Shown here in pieces: positions 34,687 through 42,853 of a DNA stretch of 64,000 nt. The stretch's first letter is position 1, and each line of letters begins with the position of its first letter. This DNA is from Paenibacillus timonensis (GTDB lineage: Bacteria; Bacillota; Bacilli; Paenibacillales; Paenibacillaceae). Location: positions 1-64,000 of the forward strand of contig NZ_JAKSXN010000023.1 of assembly GCF_022427145.1 (NCBI RefSeq). Reading direction: 5' to 3'. The notes below the pieces were generated by a model, which was given only the letters and a program-made list of their open reading frames with translations, did no database searches and was not told the DNA's origin. The position numbers and the translations under genes are program-made.

Positions 34687-34853
34687 GTTCAAAAAGTCGG
34701 GTTTTCAGCACCGAGAAGGTTGCATGAAGCTAGGGACTGAGTAGCGCAGCGTAGGTGAGCTTACGTGAGCAACGGAAGGCCCGGCTGAATCAAGATTCGA
34801 CGTCGAATCCGCTTCAACGACCCGCTTCGTGATCAAAAGATGACTTTTTGAAC
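34687..34853. repeat. 167-bp element with GTTCAAAAAGTC terminal inverted repeats (MITE-like)
   Basis: It starts GTTCAAAAAGTC and ends GACTTTTTGAAC, a perfect 12-base inverted pair extended by TTTT on each side. It contains no ORF. A shortened relative is at 22004-22102. It lies in the 400-base gap upstream of miaB, which otherwise contains only the miaB promoter region and a terminator. Confidence 0.7.
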
Positions 34854-34967
34854 TTCCTTTGTAAAAATGCATTACACTAAATTATAACATGGCCGGGCCT
34901 CGATATCCAGATAAACGCCTGCTACCGCTGATGTTTGAAAGCGTGGCGGCGACGAGCTTCGGCAAAC

Positions 34968-34996
34968 CAAAAAGGCCCGTTCGAAGGAACGGGCCG
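34968..34996 (-). terminator. Terminator after the DUF1657 gene
   Basis: On the minus strand GGCCCGTTC, CTTC loop, GAACGGGCC and TTTTTGG. Confidence 0.8.
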
Positions 34997-35012
34997 GGTC
35001 CGAATTTCTTTT

Positions 35013-35219
35013 TTAGAATCCCTTGTATTGGGGTTCTTCGCTTTCCAGTTGCGATACGCGGCTTTCCACCTGCGTCACGATTTGCTGCGTTTGCTCCGCG
35101 CATTGCGTAAACAGGTCTTTCGCTTGTTGGTTTTGCGTGTTTAAAGCGAATTGCTCCAGGTTGGCTTGCGCACTTTTTAAGGAAGCTAAGGTCGTTTTGA
35201 CTTGAGCTGCTACTGTCAT
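35013..35219 (-). CDS. DUF1657 protein, 68 aa (spore-associated family)
   Basis: A small two-helix protein, MTVAAQVKTTLASLKSAQAN to the C-terminal EEPQYKGF, which is characteristic of DUF1657. These proteins are encoded near spoVA-type genes in spore formers; the molecular role is unknown. The start ATG is eight bases behind AGGTGG. It is divergent from the DUF421-spoVAC-spoVAD operon. A perfect dyad ATGCTTTGAACAAAGCAT lies about 27-44 bases upstream of the start. A possible sigma-G promoter (GTATG, 18 bases, GAAATTA on the minus strand at 35292-35263) is weak. Confidence 0.8.
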   Translation of the reverse strand: MTVAAQVKTTLASLKSAQANLEQFALNTQNQQAKDLFTQCAEQTQQIVTQVESRVSQLESEEPQYKGF

Positions 35220-35245
35220 TATTTCACCACCTTTATTTTTGCATG

Positions 35246-35263
35246 ATGCTTTGAACAAAGCAT
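35246..35263. promoter_or_regulatory. Perfect 18-bp dyad upstream of the DUF1657 gene
   Basis: ATGCTTTG-AA-CAAAGCAT. It could be a regulator site or an RNA hairpin in the DUF1657 leader; nothing more can be said. Confidence 0.35.
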
Positions 35264-35390
35264 AATTTCACCTTTCCCTAACGGATTCATACCCTCCTAT
35301 TCCCTTCCACATTTTGTCTTAGTAAATTCACGCAACCCCGCGCATAATTGGGTTATCTCGCCTTGGATTGTTTAAGAAAGGAGCATTCCC

Positions 35391-36251
35391 ATGCCGATGT
35401 GGTTGGAAGTCATCGTCCGAACGCTGGTGGCGGTTATCGTGTTGTTCGTGCTCACCCGGCTTCTCGGAAAAAGGCAAATCTCGCAGCTGTCCTTCTTCGA
35501 ATACATCACCGGGATAACGATCGGGAGCATCACCGCTTATATTTCGCTCGATGTCAACACGGATTGGTATCTCGGCCTGATCGCCGTCACCGTTTGGTTT
35601 CTCGTTTCGCTCGGAATCGAGTACCTGCAGATCAAAAGCAAGAAAGCCCGGGATTGGATCGACAGCAGCAGCACGGTGTTGATCAAAGACGGCAAGATTC
35701 TGGAGGATAACCTGAAGAAGGAAAGGCTGACCAACGAGGAGTTAATGGAGCAACTGAGGAAGAAGAGCATCTTCAAAGTGGCCGAAGTGGAGTTCGCGGT
35801 CATCGAGCCCGACGGGCAGATTAACGCGATGCTGAAGAACGAATATCAGCCGATTACGCCGTCTCACTTGGGGATAAAGGTCGCTCCCGAGCCAGAGCCG
35901 CAAACGGTGATCATCGACGGAAAAATCATGGACGAGCCGCTCGCGACGCTGGGACTCAACCGGAAATGGCTCAATACCGAACTGGAGAAGCTTGGCGTTT
36001 CGCTGGATAACGTCAATTTGGGGCAGGTTGATGCGTATGGCCAGTTTTACGCCGATTTGTACGACGATCAGATTACCGTGCCCCAGCCCCAAGAAAAAGC
36101 CGTCCTGCTCGCCCAGTTAAAGAAGTGCGAAGCCGATCTGGAAATGTTCGCCCTCTCGACGGACGAAGAAGCAGCGAAGAAGCTGTACGGGGATTGCTCG
36201 GCCAACCTGCAGCAGGTCATCGATCAAGTCAAACCGTTATTAATCCAATAG
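35391..36251 (+). CDS. DUF421 (YetF-like) membrane protein with C-terminal DUF1657-like module
   Basis: 286 residues. Three N-terminal membrane segments (about 5-80) are followed by the soluble YetF/DUF421 domain (about 90-225). After a short linker the last 50 residues (LAQLKKCEADLEMFALSTDE onward) match the divergent DUF1657 protein: LA-LK---A-LE-FAL-T----AK-L---C----QQ---QV, about 19 identities in 46. It is the first gene of a spoVA-type operon. The start ATG has AAAGGAG upstream. CATAATT at 35343 may be a sporulation -10, but the -35 is poor. Confidence 0.8.
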   Translation: MPMWLEVIVRTLVAVIVLFVLTRLLGKRQISQLSFFEYITGITIGSITAYISLDVNTDWYLGLIAVTVWFLVSLGIEYLQIKSKKARDWIDSSSTVLIKDGKILEDNLKKERLTNEELMEQLRKKSIFKVAEVEFAVIEPDGQINAMLKNEYQPITPSHLGIKVAPEPEPQTVIIDGKIMDEPLATLGLNRKWLNTELEKLGVSLDNVNLGQVDAYGQFYADLYDDQITVPQPQEKAVLLAQLKKCEADLEMFALSTDEEAAKKLYGDCSANLQQVIDQVKPLLIQ

Positions 36252-36263
36252 GAGGATGGGAGC

Positions 36264-36752
36264 ATGGCCAAGAAACAAAATAAGCAGTTGACCCCGACGC
36301 AGCAGCAGTATCAACGGCTGGCGAATGCTCATGAGCCGAAGCGTCCGGTAGCCGTCAATTGCCTGCGGGCCTTTTTGGCCGGTGGGCTGATTTGCCTGCT
36401 TGGAGAATGCATCCGACAGGCCTTTATCCATTTTGCGGACATGAGCGAAAAAGAGGCCGCCAATCCGACGGTCGCCATCCTCGTCATCCTATCCGTGCTG
36501 CTCACGAGCTTTGGCGTCTATGACAAAATCGCGCAGTGGGCCGGAGCCGGCACGGCCGTCCCCGTTACCGGATTTGCCAACTCGATGGCCTCGACGGCGA
36601 TCGAGCACCGTCCCGAAGGCTTAGTGCTTGGCGTCGGCGCGGGCATGTTTCAATTAGCGGGCTCCGTGATCGTGTTCGGAACGGTGGCCGCTTTTCTCAT
36701 CGGGATCATCTATGCCGTATTCGTGCCGGGTTACGCTGGAGGAGGGCACTGA
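36264..36752 (+). CDS. spoVAC: Stage V sporulation protein AC
   Basis: 162 residues with four hydrophobic segments. Family landmarks are the basic N-terminus, FLAGGLICLLGECIRQ, and the long conserved GAGTAVPVTGFANSMASTAI. SpoVAC is thought to form the mechanosensitive channel for dipicolinate in the inner forespore and spore membrane. The ATG follows AGGAGGATGGGAGC, 12 bases after the DUF421 gene. It ends one base before the spoVAD start. Confidence 0.92.
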   Translation: MAKKQNKQLTPTQQQYQRLANAHEPKRPVAVNCLRAFLAGGLICLLGECIRQAFIHFADMSEKEAANPTVAILVILSVLLTSFGVYDKIAQWAGAGTAVPVTGFANSMASTAIEHRPEGLVLGVGAGMFQLAGSVIVFGTVAAFLIGIIYAVFVPGYAGGGH

Positions 36753-36753
36753 C

Positions 36754-37758
36754 ATGTTAAAGGGTCATCAAAGCTGGGTATTCGAAAATAAACCGAAAAT
36801 CATCAGTACCGCCACCGTGGTTGGACCGTTTGAAGGCCAGGGGCCGCTCGCCGAGGATTTCGACATTATCCATGCCGACCTCTATATGGGCCAAGACAGT
36901 TGGGAAAAAGCCGAAAAAACGCTGTTGGAAGAATCGGCGCAGCTGGCCATTCGGCACGCCGGCTTGACCAAGGAGCAAGTACAGTTCTACTTCGGCGGCG
37001 ATCTGATGAACCAAATCATCAGCAACAGCTTTGCCGCACGGACGTTAAGCATTCCCTACATCGGCATGTTCGGCGCTTGCTCAACTTCGATGGAGACGCT
37101 GGCGATGGCTGCTTATGTGGTCAATTCCGGCGGCGCCAAATACGTCGTGGCCGGGACGTGCAGCCATAACTCCAGCGTGGAGAAGCAGTTCCGCTACCCG
37201 ACGGAATACGGATCGCAGAAGCCGCCGACCGCGCAGTTCACCGTCACCGGCTCAGGCTCGGCGGTGCTGTCTCCCGAAGGGGACGGTCCATCGGTAACCT
37301 CGGCCACGATCGGCAAGGTCATCGACATGGGCATCACCGACCCGTTTAATATGGGCGCGGCCATGGCGCCGGCGGCCGTCGATACGATCCAGGCCCATTT
37401 CCGCGACCTGCAAATCGAACCGTCCCACTACGATCTGATCGTCACCGGGGACTTGTCCAAGGTCGGCTACGCCATCGCCAACGACCTGTTCGTCCGCCAC
37501 AATATCCCCATCAAGCAGACGACCTATCAGGATTGCGGCATGATGATCTATGATTACGAGAACCAGCAGGTCCAGGCCGGCGCCAGCGGTTGCGCCTGCT
37601 CCGCGGTCGTCACTTACGGCCATTTGCTGAATCGGATGAAACGCGGCGAGCTGAAACGCATCCTCGTCGTCGCCACCGGGGCGCTGCTCTCCCCGCTTTC
37701 CTATCAGCAAGGCGAGAGCATTCCTTGCATCGCCCACGCGGTATCCATCGAAGCGTAA
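36754..37758 (+). CDS. spoVAD: Stage V sporulation protein AD
   Basis: 334 residues with a thiolase-like fold. The conserved stretches GPFEGQGPLAEDFD, MFGACSTSMETLAMAA and GTCSHNSSVEKQFRYPTEYG identify SpoVAD, the dipicolinate-binding subunit of the SpoVA channel on the spore inner membrane. The ATG is placed behind GGAGGAGGG, overlapping the end of spoVAC; the longer reading from 36712 has no site. No spoVAE gene follows: a terminator comes 10 bases after the stop. Confidence 0.92.
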   Translation: MLKGHQSWVFENKPKIISTATVVGPFEGQGPLAEDFDIIHADLYMGQDSWEKAEKTLLEESAQLAIRHAGLTKEQVQFYFGGDLMNQIISNSFAARTLSIPYIGMFGACSTSMETLAMAAYVVNSGGAKYVVAGTCSHNSSVEKQFRYPTEYGSQKPPTAQFTVTGSGSAVLSPEGDGPSVTSATIGKVIDMGITDPFNMGAAMAPAAVDTIQAHFRDLQIEPSHYDLIVTGDLSKVGYAIANDLFVRHNIPIKQTTYQDCGMMIYDYENQQVQAGASGCACSAVVTYGHLLNRMKRGELKRILVVATGALLSPLSYQQGESIPCIAHAVSIEA

Positions 37759-37767
37759 AGTTAACGC

Positions 37768-37815
37768 AAAAAGGGCTTGACCCGGCCTTCATCGCCGTTG
37801 GTCAAGCCCTTTGTT
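37768..37815. terminator. Bidirectional terminator between spoVAD and pduL
   Basis: AAAGGGCTTGACC pairs with GGTCAAGCCCTTT across a 17-base loop. Confidence 0.8.
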
Positions 37816-37834
37816 TATGATTTCCGCAAACGGA

Positions 37835-38407
37835 TTACTCGACGATTTCTGCTGTATCGCCCGTTTTGGCGCCGGCAGCATTCGCTTCATCCGTGTCGAT
37901 ATGCATATCGAGTGCAAAGGTATCGGATACGCGTGCAATGACGTTCTCAAGCACCAAACCGCGCTCCCCGCCCAGGCGAACCTTCAGCAGTTGCTTGTCT
38001 TGGATGCCCCATTTCTCCGCATCGGAGGTATGGAAGTGAATATGGCGCGCAGCAACGATTACGCCTTGCTCCAATTCGATTTCGCCGGCAGGACCTTTCA
38101 CCGTGATGCCTGGCGTGCCCTCAATGTTGCCCGATTCGCGAACCGGTGCTTTAACGCCGATCGCAAAGGAATCCGTGCGGGAAATTTCCAATTGGGAAGC
38201 TTTACGCGCCGGGCCCAGAATGCGGACTTTGTCGAACTGGCCTTTCGGTCCGATAACGGCCACCTGTTCATTCGCGGCAAATTGCCCCGGTTGCGACAGC
38301 GGCTTGAATTCAGTCAATTGATAGCCTTGTCCAAACAAAATTTCAATATGCTCCTGCGTCAAATGGATATGACGCGCGGATACGCCGACAGGTACAGTTT
38401 TGCTCAT
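37835..38407 (-). CDS. pduL: Phosphate propanoyltransferase (PduL-type phosphotransacylase)
   Basis: 190 residues. Two PduL domains show the zinc-binding signatures VSARHIHLT near residue 10 and VAARHIHFH mid-protein. It interconverts acyl-CoA (propionyl or acetyl) and acyl phosphate. No microcompartment shell genes or encapsulation peptide are visible, so it is probably a free metabolic phosphotransacylase. The start MSKTVPVGVSARHIH follows AGGAGTG. It is downstream of korB on the same strand but separated by a terminator. Confidence 0.88.
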   Translation of the reverse strand: MSKTVPVGVSARHIHLTQEHIEILFGQGYQLTEFKPLSQPGQFAANEQVAVIGPKGQFDKVRILGPARKASQLEISRTDSFAIGVKAPVRESGNIEGTPGITVKGPAGEIELEQGVIVAARHIHFHTSDAEKWGIQDKQLLKVRLGGERGLVLENVIARVSDTFALDMHIDTDEANAAGAKTGDTAEIVE

Positions 38408-38490
38408 GTCTACAAACACTCCTCGTATATTCTCTATATCGATGACGATTCACATCGCTACTCATTATACACCTAATGACGAAAAAAAGG

Positions 38491-38520
38491 AAAAGACGTC
38501 CACCGGAAATGGACGCCTTT
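38491..38520 (-). terminator. Terminator after korB
   Basis: On the minus strand AAAGGCGTCCA pairs with TGGACGTCTTT, then a T-rich tract. Confidence 0.75.
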
Positions 38521-38527
38521 CACCCCA

Positions 38528-39394
38528 TTATTTAAATTCTGCAACAAGATTGTCAAACTCGCTCTCGGAAAGCGCCAGCGGTTGATGCGCCAGCGGCTCC
38601 TTTTTAAAGCCGTGAACAAGATCCTCGTAGCTCTTCTTCTCTTTGTTCTGGTAGATCAGTCCGGTAATCATGCTGTTCGTCTCCATCAGCTTCGCCATCG
38701 CCATCGCGCGGTTGCTTGGATCATAATCCGGAACGGTCTCAAGATTGATGATGTTCTCTTTGAACCAGTCATACGTGTTCACTTTGTTGAAGGTGACGCA
38801 TGGGCTGAATACGTTGATCAAGGAGAAGCCTTCGTGCTGGATCCCTTGCTCGATCAGGGACGTCAGCTGCTTCAAATCGCTGGAGAACGACTGGGCCACA
38901 AAGGTGGCGCCAGACGCCAAGGCGATTTCAAGTGGCGACAAGGTCGATTCCACCGAACCTTCCGGCGTACTCTTCGTCTTGAAGCCTTCGCCGCTGCGCG
39001 GGGAAGTTTGCCCTTTGGTCAACCCGTAAATTTGGTTATCCATGACGATGTAGGTGATGTTGATGTTACGGCGAATCGCATGCACCGTATGGCCCATCCC
39101 GATCGCGAAACCGTCGCCGTCCCCGCCGGACGCGATCACCGTCAGATCGCGATTGGCCAGCTTCACGCCTTGGGCGATCGGCAGCGCGCGACCGTGAATC
39201 CCGTGCAAGCCGTAGGCGTTGATATAACCGGAGATCCGGCCGGAGCATCCGATACCGGAAATGACGGCGAGCTGCTCCGGTTCAAGACCGACATTCGCCG
39301 CGGCGCGTTGGATAGCGGCTTGAATGGAGAAATCGCCGCAGCCCGGACACCAGTTAGGTTTAACGTTGTTACGGAACTCTTTAAACGTTGCCAT
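38528..39394 (-). CDS. korB: 2-oxoacid:ferredoxin oxidoreductase beta subunit
   Basis: 288 residues, TPP-binding subunit. NWCPGCGDF starts the protein, the TPP motif GDGDGFAIGMGH .. N lies near residue 90, and cysteines in SGIGCSGR and FSPCVTF complete the [4Fe-4S] ligand set. Together with KorA it converts 2-oxoglutarate (or another 2-oxoacid) to the acyl-CoA with ferredoxin. Its start overlaps the end of korA by 14 bases, so they are translationally coupled. AGGAGGAG lies upstream. The two-subunit layout matches aerobic Kor-type enzymes in Bacillota. Confidence 0.9.
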   Translation of the reverse strand: MATFKEFRNNVKPNWCPGCGDFSIQAAIQRAAANVGLEPEQLAVISGIGCSGRISGYINAYGLHGIHGRALPIAQGVKLANRDLTVIASGGDGDGFAIGMGHTVHAIRRNINITYIVMDNQIYGLTKGQTSPRSGEGFKTKSTPEGSVESTLSPLEIALASGATFVAQSFSSDLKQLTSLIEQGIQHEGFSLINVFSPCVTFNKVNTYDWFKENIINLETVPDYDPSNRAMAMAKLMETNSMITGLIYQNKEKKSYEDLVHGFKKEPLAHQPLALSESEFDNLVAEFK

Positions 39395-41156
39395 TTTTCA
39401 CCAACTCCTCCTGCGCTTTATTCCCGGCTGCCTTCTTGCACTCCTCGTAGACTTCCGAAGGAAGGAACGGATTGCCGTTATATTTCAGCACATTCACGAT
39501 CTTGTCGTGATAGCCGACGTTTTGTTTAATCAAATTCGCCAGTTGGCCGGTTGCGTTGTTCTCCAGAACGACCACTTTCTTCGCCTTCGCGATTTGCGGC
39601 AACACCTGCTCGGTTGGGAACGGATGCATCAATCGCACGGTCATGTGATTCGTCTTCACCCCGTCCTCGGACAGGTGTACACGGGCTTGATCAATCGTTC
39701 CGCCCGTTGAACCCATGCCGATAATGAGCAGATCTGGTTCGGCATGTGGCGCTTGCAGGTGAACTGGGTTAGTGACTTCAAGCTGAGCAAGCTTCCGCAG
39801 ACGTTTATCCATCATTTTCTTCCGGTTCACCGTACTTTCCGACGGTCGTCCGGATTCGTCATGCTCGACCCCGGTCACATGGTGAATGCCGTTCTTCTCG
39901 CCTGGCAGCACCCGTGGGGAGATGCCGTTCTCCGTAAAGGCATAGCGGTTGAACATGCTCGAATCGTCCCGGTCCGGAATGTCCTTGACGAGGTAGCCGC
40001 GATCGATCGAAACTTTGCTGTAATCCAACATTTCGCAAGACTGCTTGCCGAGGGATAACTGCAAGTCCGTAGCCACGATGACGGGTACTTGATATTTCTC
40101 GGCCAGATTGAAGGCTTCTACCGTATCGTAGAAGCATTCCTCAATCGAGCTTGGCGCGATCACGATTTTTGGAATTTCCCCGTGCGTGCCGTAGATCAGC
40201 GCATTGATATCGCTTTGCTCCTGCTTCGTCGGCAAGCCCGTACTTGGACCGCCGCGCTGCGTATCGATGATGACGACCGGGGTTTCGGTCATGCCGGCCA
40301 AGCCGATCGCTTCCATCATCAGGGACAAGCCGGGTCCCGCCGATGCGGTCATCGTACGGACACCGGCATAACTCGAACCGATCGCCATCGTAATCGCTGC
40401 GATTTCATCCTCGGTTTGTACGACCGTCCCGCCGAATTTCGGCAATTTCTTAATCAAATATTCCATAATTTCAGAAGCCGGCGTAATCGGGTATGCGCTC
40501 ATAATCCGGCAGCCTGCCGCTACGGCGCCCAGGCCGATCGCATCGTTGCCGATCATGAACAGCTTTTGCTTGCCGTCGGCCGGCTCAAGCTTGAATTCGT
40601 CCAGAGGTCCTCCGGCGAGCTCGAGCACGAAATCCGCGCCCCGTTTTACCGCTTCGATATTCTTCTCTACAATTGCCGGCCCTTTGCGGCCGAATTCCTC
40701 TTCCACCGCTTTATTGAACACCTCAAGCGGAAGACCGAGCAGCGCCCAAGAAGCACCGGAAGCCACCATGTTCTTCATCAGCGAAGTCCCAAGCTCTTCG
40801 GCAATGCTGGTAATCGGCACCGCGAACAAACGGGCATCAACGCCCTCCGGCACCGTCGGGTTAAACTTGGCATCCGCCACGATCACTCCGCCGCCGCGCA
40901 GCTCCTGCGCGTTCAAATCGATACTTTCTTGGTCGAAAGCGACTAAAATGTCCAAGTCGTCGGAAATCGCGCGAATCGGCTTGGTACTGATCCGGATTTT
41001 GTTATTCGTATGACCGCCTTTGATACGGGAGGAAAAATGCCGATACCCGTACAGATAATATCCCAGCCGGTTCAAAGCCGTCGAAAAAATCCGATCCGTA
41101 CTTTCAACGCCCTCGCCCTGCTGTCCACCGATCTTCCAAGACAATTGACTAATCAA
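39381..41156 (-). CDS. korA: 2-oxoacid:ferredoxin oxidoreductase gamma-alpha subunit
   Basis: 591 residues. The gamma domain (about 1-185) begins WKIGGQQGEGV. The alpha domain follows, with SAYPITPASEIMEYL, TEDEIAAITMAIGSSYAGVR and TASAGPGLSLMMEA. The gamma-alpha fusion is typical of two-subunit 2-oxoglutarate:ferredoxin oxidoreductases. The start is TTG with AAAGGGGTGGG upstream. The 227 bases before it carry the promoter region but no clear motif was assigned. Confidence 0.9.
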   Translation of the reverse strand: MISQLSWKIGGQQGEGVESTDRIFSTALNRLGYYLYGYRHFSSRIKGGHTNNKIRISTKPIRAISDDLDILVAFDQESIDLNAQELRGGGVIVADAKFNPTVPEGVDARLFAVPITSIAEELGTSLMKNMVASGASWALLGLPLEVFNKAVEEEFGRKGPAIVEKNIEAVKRGADFVLELAGGPLDEFKLEPADGKQKLFMIGNDAIGLGAVAAGCRIMSAYPITPASEIMEYLIKKLPKFGGTVVQTEDEIAAITMAIGSSYAGVRTMTASAGPGLSLMMEAIGLAGMTETPVVIIDTQRGGPSTGLPTKQEQSDINALIYGTHGEIPKIVIAPSSIEECFYDTVEAFNLAEKYQVPVIVATDLQLSLGKQSCEMLDYSKVSIDRGYLVKDIPDRDDSSMFNRYAFTENGISPRVLPGEKNGIHHVTGVEHDESGRPSESTVNRKKMMDKRLRKLAQLEVTNPVHLQAPHAEPDLLIIGMGSTGGTIDQARVHLSEDGVKTNHMTVRLMHPFPTEQVLPQIAKAKKVVVLENNATGQLANLIKQNVGYHDKIVNVLKYNGNPFLPSEVYEECKKAAGNKAQEELVKNGNV

Positions 41157-41383
41157 GATCGCCCACCCCTTTAATCGTATCGCAATGGAAAAAATAGAAA
41201 TTATAATGAAGTTCGAATGTTAACGTGCAAGAGGTCACATTTCGGCCCGTTGTTTGTGAACATTCTGTTTCAGAGTCATGTCAATTTTATGTCTCAACCT
41301 GGTAAAAAGCAAGCGTTTTCTAGCCTTTTTTCATATAGTAGTTTTCGATCAATTCGTTCTCGTAATTGGATGAATTAAAGCGC

Positions 41384-42337
41384 TTACTTGTGAGAGGGCA
41401 ACCAAGCGCGCAGGAACGCGGCGGCATTGTCGTACAACCATCCGCGGACAAGCTCTTCCGGGTAATATTTCAGCAAGGTTTCCTGCCAAACGGCGTAATG
41501 TCCCGCATGCCGGAAATCGGTCAAATGGGTTTCGATCCCGTCGAAATCGGAGCCGAACATCAGGTTGGCTGCACCGCCCAATGAACAAATTCGATCAATA
41601 TGCGGCAGCAAATCTCGGCTGGAGGCCTTTTTGCCCTCTTTGACGAACCACGGCACGAAGGTTAGCCCGATTCGCCCGCCCAGCTTGATGATCGCCTGGA
41701 TCTGATCATCGCGAAGGTTCCTCGCATGCGGACAAACTTGATAGGCATTGGAATGCGAAGCGATAAACGGCTTGCCGGCTGACTCCGCGAGCTCCTGGAG
41801 CTCCCAAAATCCTTTGACCGACAAATGCGAAACATCCAGAATGATTCCGAGCTCATGGCAGCATTTGACCAGGTCCAGGCCAGCCGGCGTAAACCCGCCG
41901 TTTCGCGGCTCCATGATCCCGTCGGCAGCCCAGTTGGCATAGTTCCAGGTCAAACCGAGTAGCCGGACGCCCTTCTCGTAACAAATGCGGACATAATGCA
42001 AGTTCCCCTCCAGCCCGTCCGCCCCTTCCAGCGACAGCACCCCCCCGATGGCGTTACTTTGCTCCACGGCATCCAGATCCTCCCCCGATTGCACCGCAAG
42101 CACGCCAAGCGGTTGAACCCGCTCCCGAAATATATCGATTTGTCCCAAAATATGTTCCATTTTCGGCGGCCCCAACCGTTCGGACAAAAAAATCGCGAAC
42201 GTTTGCAGCTTCACCCCGCCTTCCTCCAAACGGCGCAAATTAACGTCCAGCCGGCGGTCCCGGGCAAAGTCCAGCTTTGGATCCAGTTGCATTTTACTTA
42301 AAGCGTCGCAATGAAAATCGATGATCGGCATCTTCAT
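41384..42337 (-). CDS. Membrane dipeptidase (renal dipeptidase family, M19)
   Basis: 317 residues. The zinc ligands of peptidase M19 are visible as DFHCD at residues 6-10, the bridging Glu in LSLEGADGL, and His residues in ILDVSHLS and IASHSNAY; FGSDFDG completes the site. The family hydrolyses dipeptides, including D-amino-acid-containing ones. There is no signal peptide, so it is cytoplasmic. It lies between spoVS and korA on the same strand, a position seen in other Paenibacillaceae as far as I recall. Confidence 0.88.
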   Translation of the reverse strand: MKMPIIDFHCDALSKMQLDPKLDFARDRRLDVNLRRLEEGGVKLQTFAIFLSERLGPPKMEHILGQIDIFRERVQPLGVLAVQSGEDLDAVEQSNAIGGVLSLEGADGLEGNLHYVRICYEKGVRLLGLTWNYANWAADGIMEPRNGGFTPAGLDLVKCCHELGIILDVSHLSVKGFWELQELAESAGKPFIASHSNAYQVCPHARNLRDDQIQAIIKLGGRIGLTFVPWFVKEGKKASSRDLLPHIDRICSLGGAANLMFGSDFDGIETHLTDFRHAGHYAVWQETLLKYYPEELVRGWLYDNAAAFLRAWLPSHK

Positions 42338-42377
42338 GTTCCTACCTCCTCGTTACGGATAGTTTTGCCGAAAAAAC

Positions 42378-42410
42378 AAAAAAGCCTGTCTACGGGGACG
42401 TAAACAGGCG
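42378..42410 (-). terminator. Terminator after spoVS
   Basis: On the minus strand CGCCTGT, 14-base loop, ACAGGCTTTTTTG. Confidence 0.75.
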
Positions 42411-42427
42411 TCATTTCTATCGAAATA

Positions 42428-42688
42428 TTATCTCGGTTCTACGATCAGTTTAATAGCGGTCCGATCCTCGCCATCGATTACGATGTCGGTAAAGGCCGGA
42501 ATACAAATCAAGTCCACGCCGCTTGGCGCGACGAATCCCCGGGCGATCGCTACGGCTTTGATGGCTTGGTTAAGAGCACCCGCCCCAATGGCCTGAAGTT
42601 CAGCAGCGCCACGTTCTCTGAGTACGCCGGCCAACGCGCCGGCAACGGAGTTGGGGTTGGATTTTGCTGAAACCTTTAATACTTCCAT
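42428..42688 (-). CDS. spoVS: Stage V sporulation protein S
   Basis: 86 residues, nearly invariant across spore formers (MEVLKVSAKSNPNSVAGALA to KLIVEPR). Alba-like fold, a sporulation regulator whose loss blocks spore coat and cortex formation in B. subtilis. The start ATG follows GGGAGGT. It lies just after ymdB, as in B. subtilis. In B. subtilis it is sigma-H dependent; I could not assign a convincing sigma-H promoter here. Confidence 0.95.
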   Translation of the reverse strand: MEVLKVSAKSNPNSVAGALAGVLRERGAAELQAIGAGALNQAIKAVAIARGFVAPSGVDLICIPAFTDIVIDGEDRTAIKLIVEPR

Positions 42689-42853
42689 GGTTAGTACCTC
42701 CCTGGGAATATTCGTTGGATTCCACTACTTAGAAGATATTCGTGAGAATTCGGGATATTCCTTCTTTTTCCCGGAGGCGAAGTTTCGGGAGGCCTTGATC
42801 CTACGGACTTCCGGGCGTTTTGCCGCATCGCTGCGAAATCGCTTTCCGTTCCG

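Noticed and set aside
34889-35110. 73-codon plus-strand frame opposite the DUF1657 gene
   Set aside because: It reads through the DUF1657 terminator and the antisense strand of a conserved gene.
41375-41388. cre-like TTAAAGCGCTTACT before the dipeptidase stop codon
   Set aside because: It overlaps the 3' end of the dipeptidase gene and is over 200 bases from the korA start; two mismatches to the consensus.
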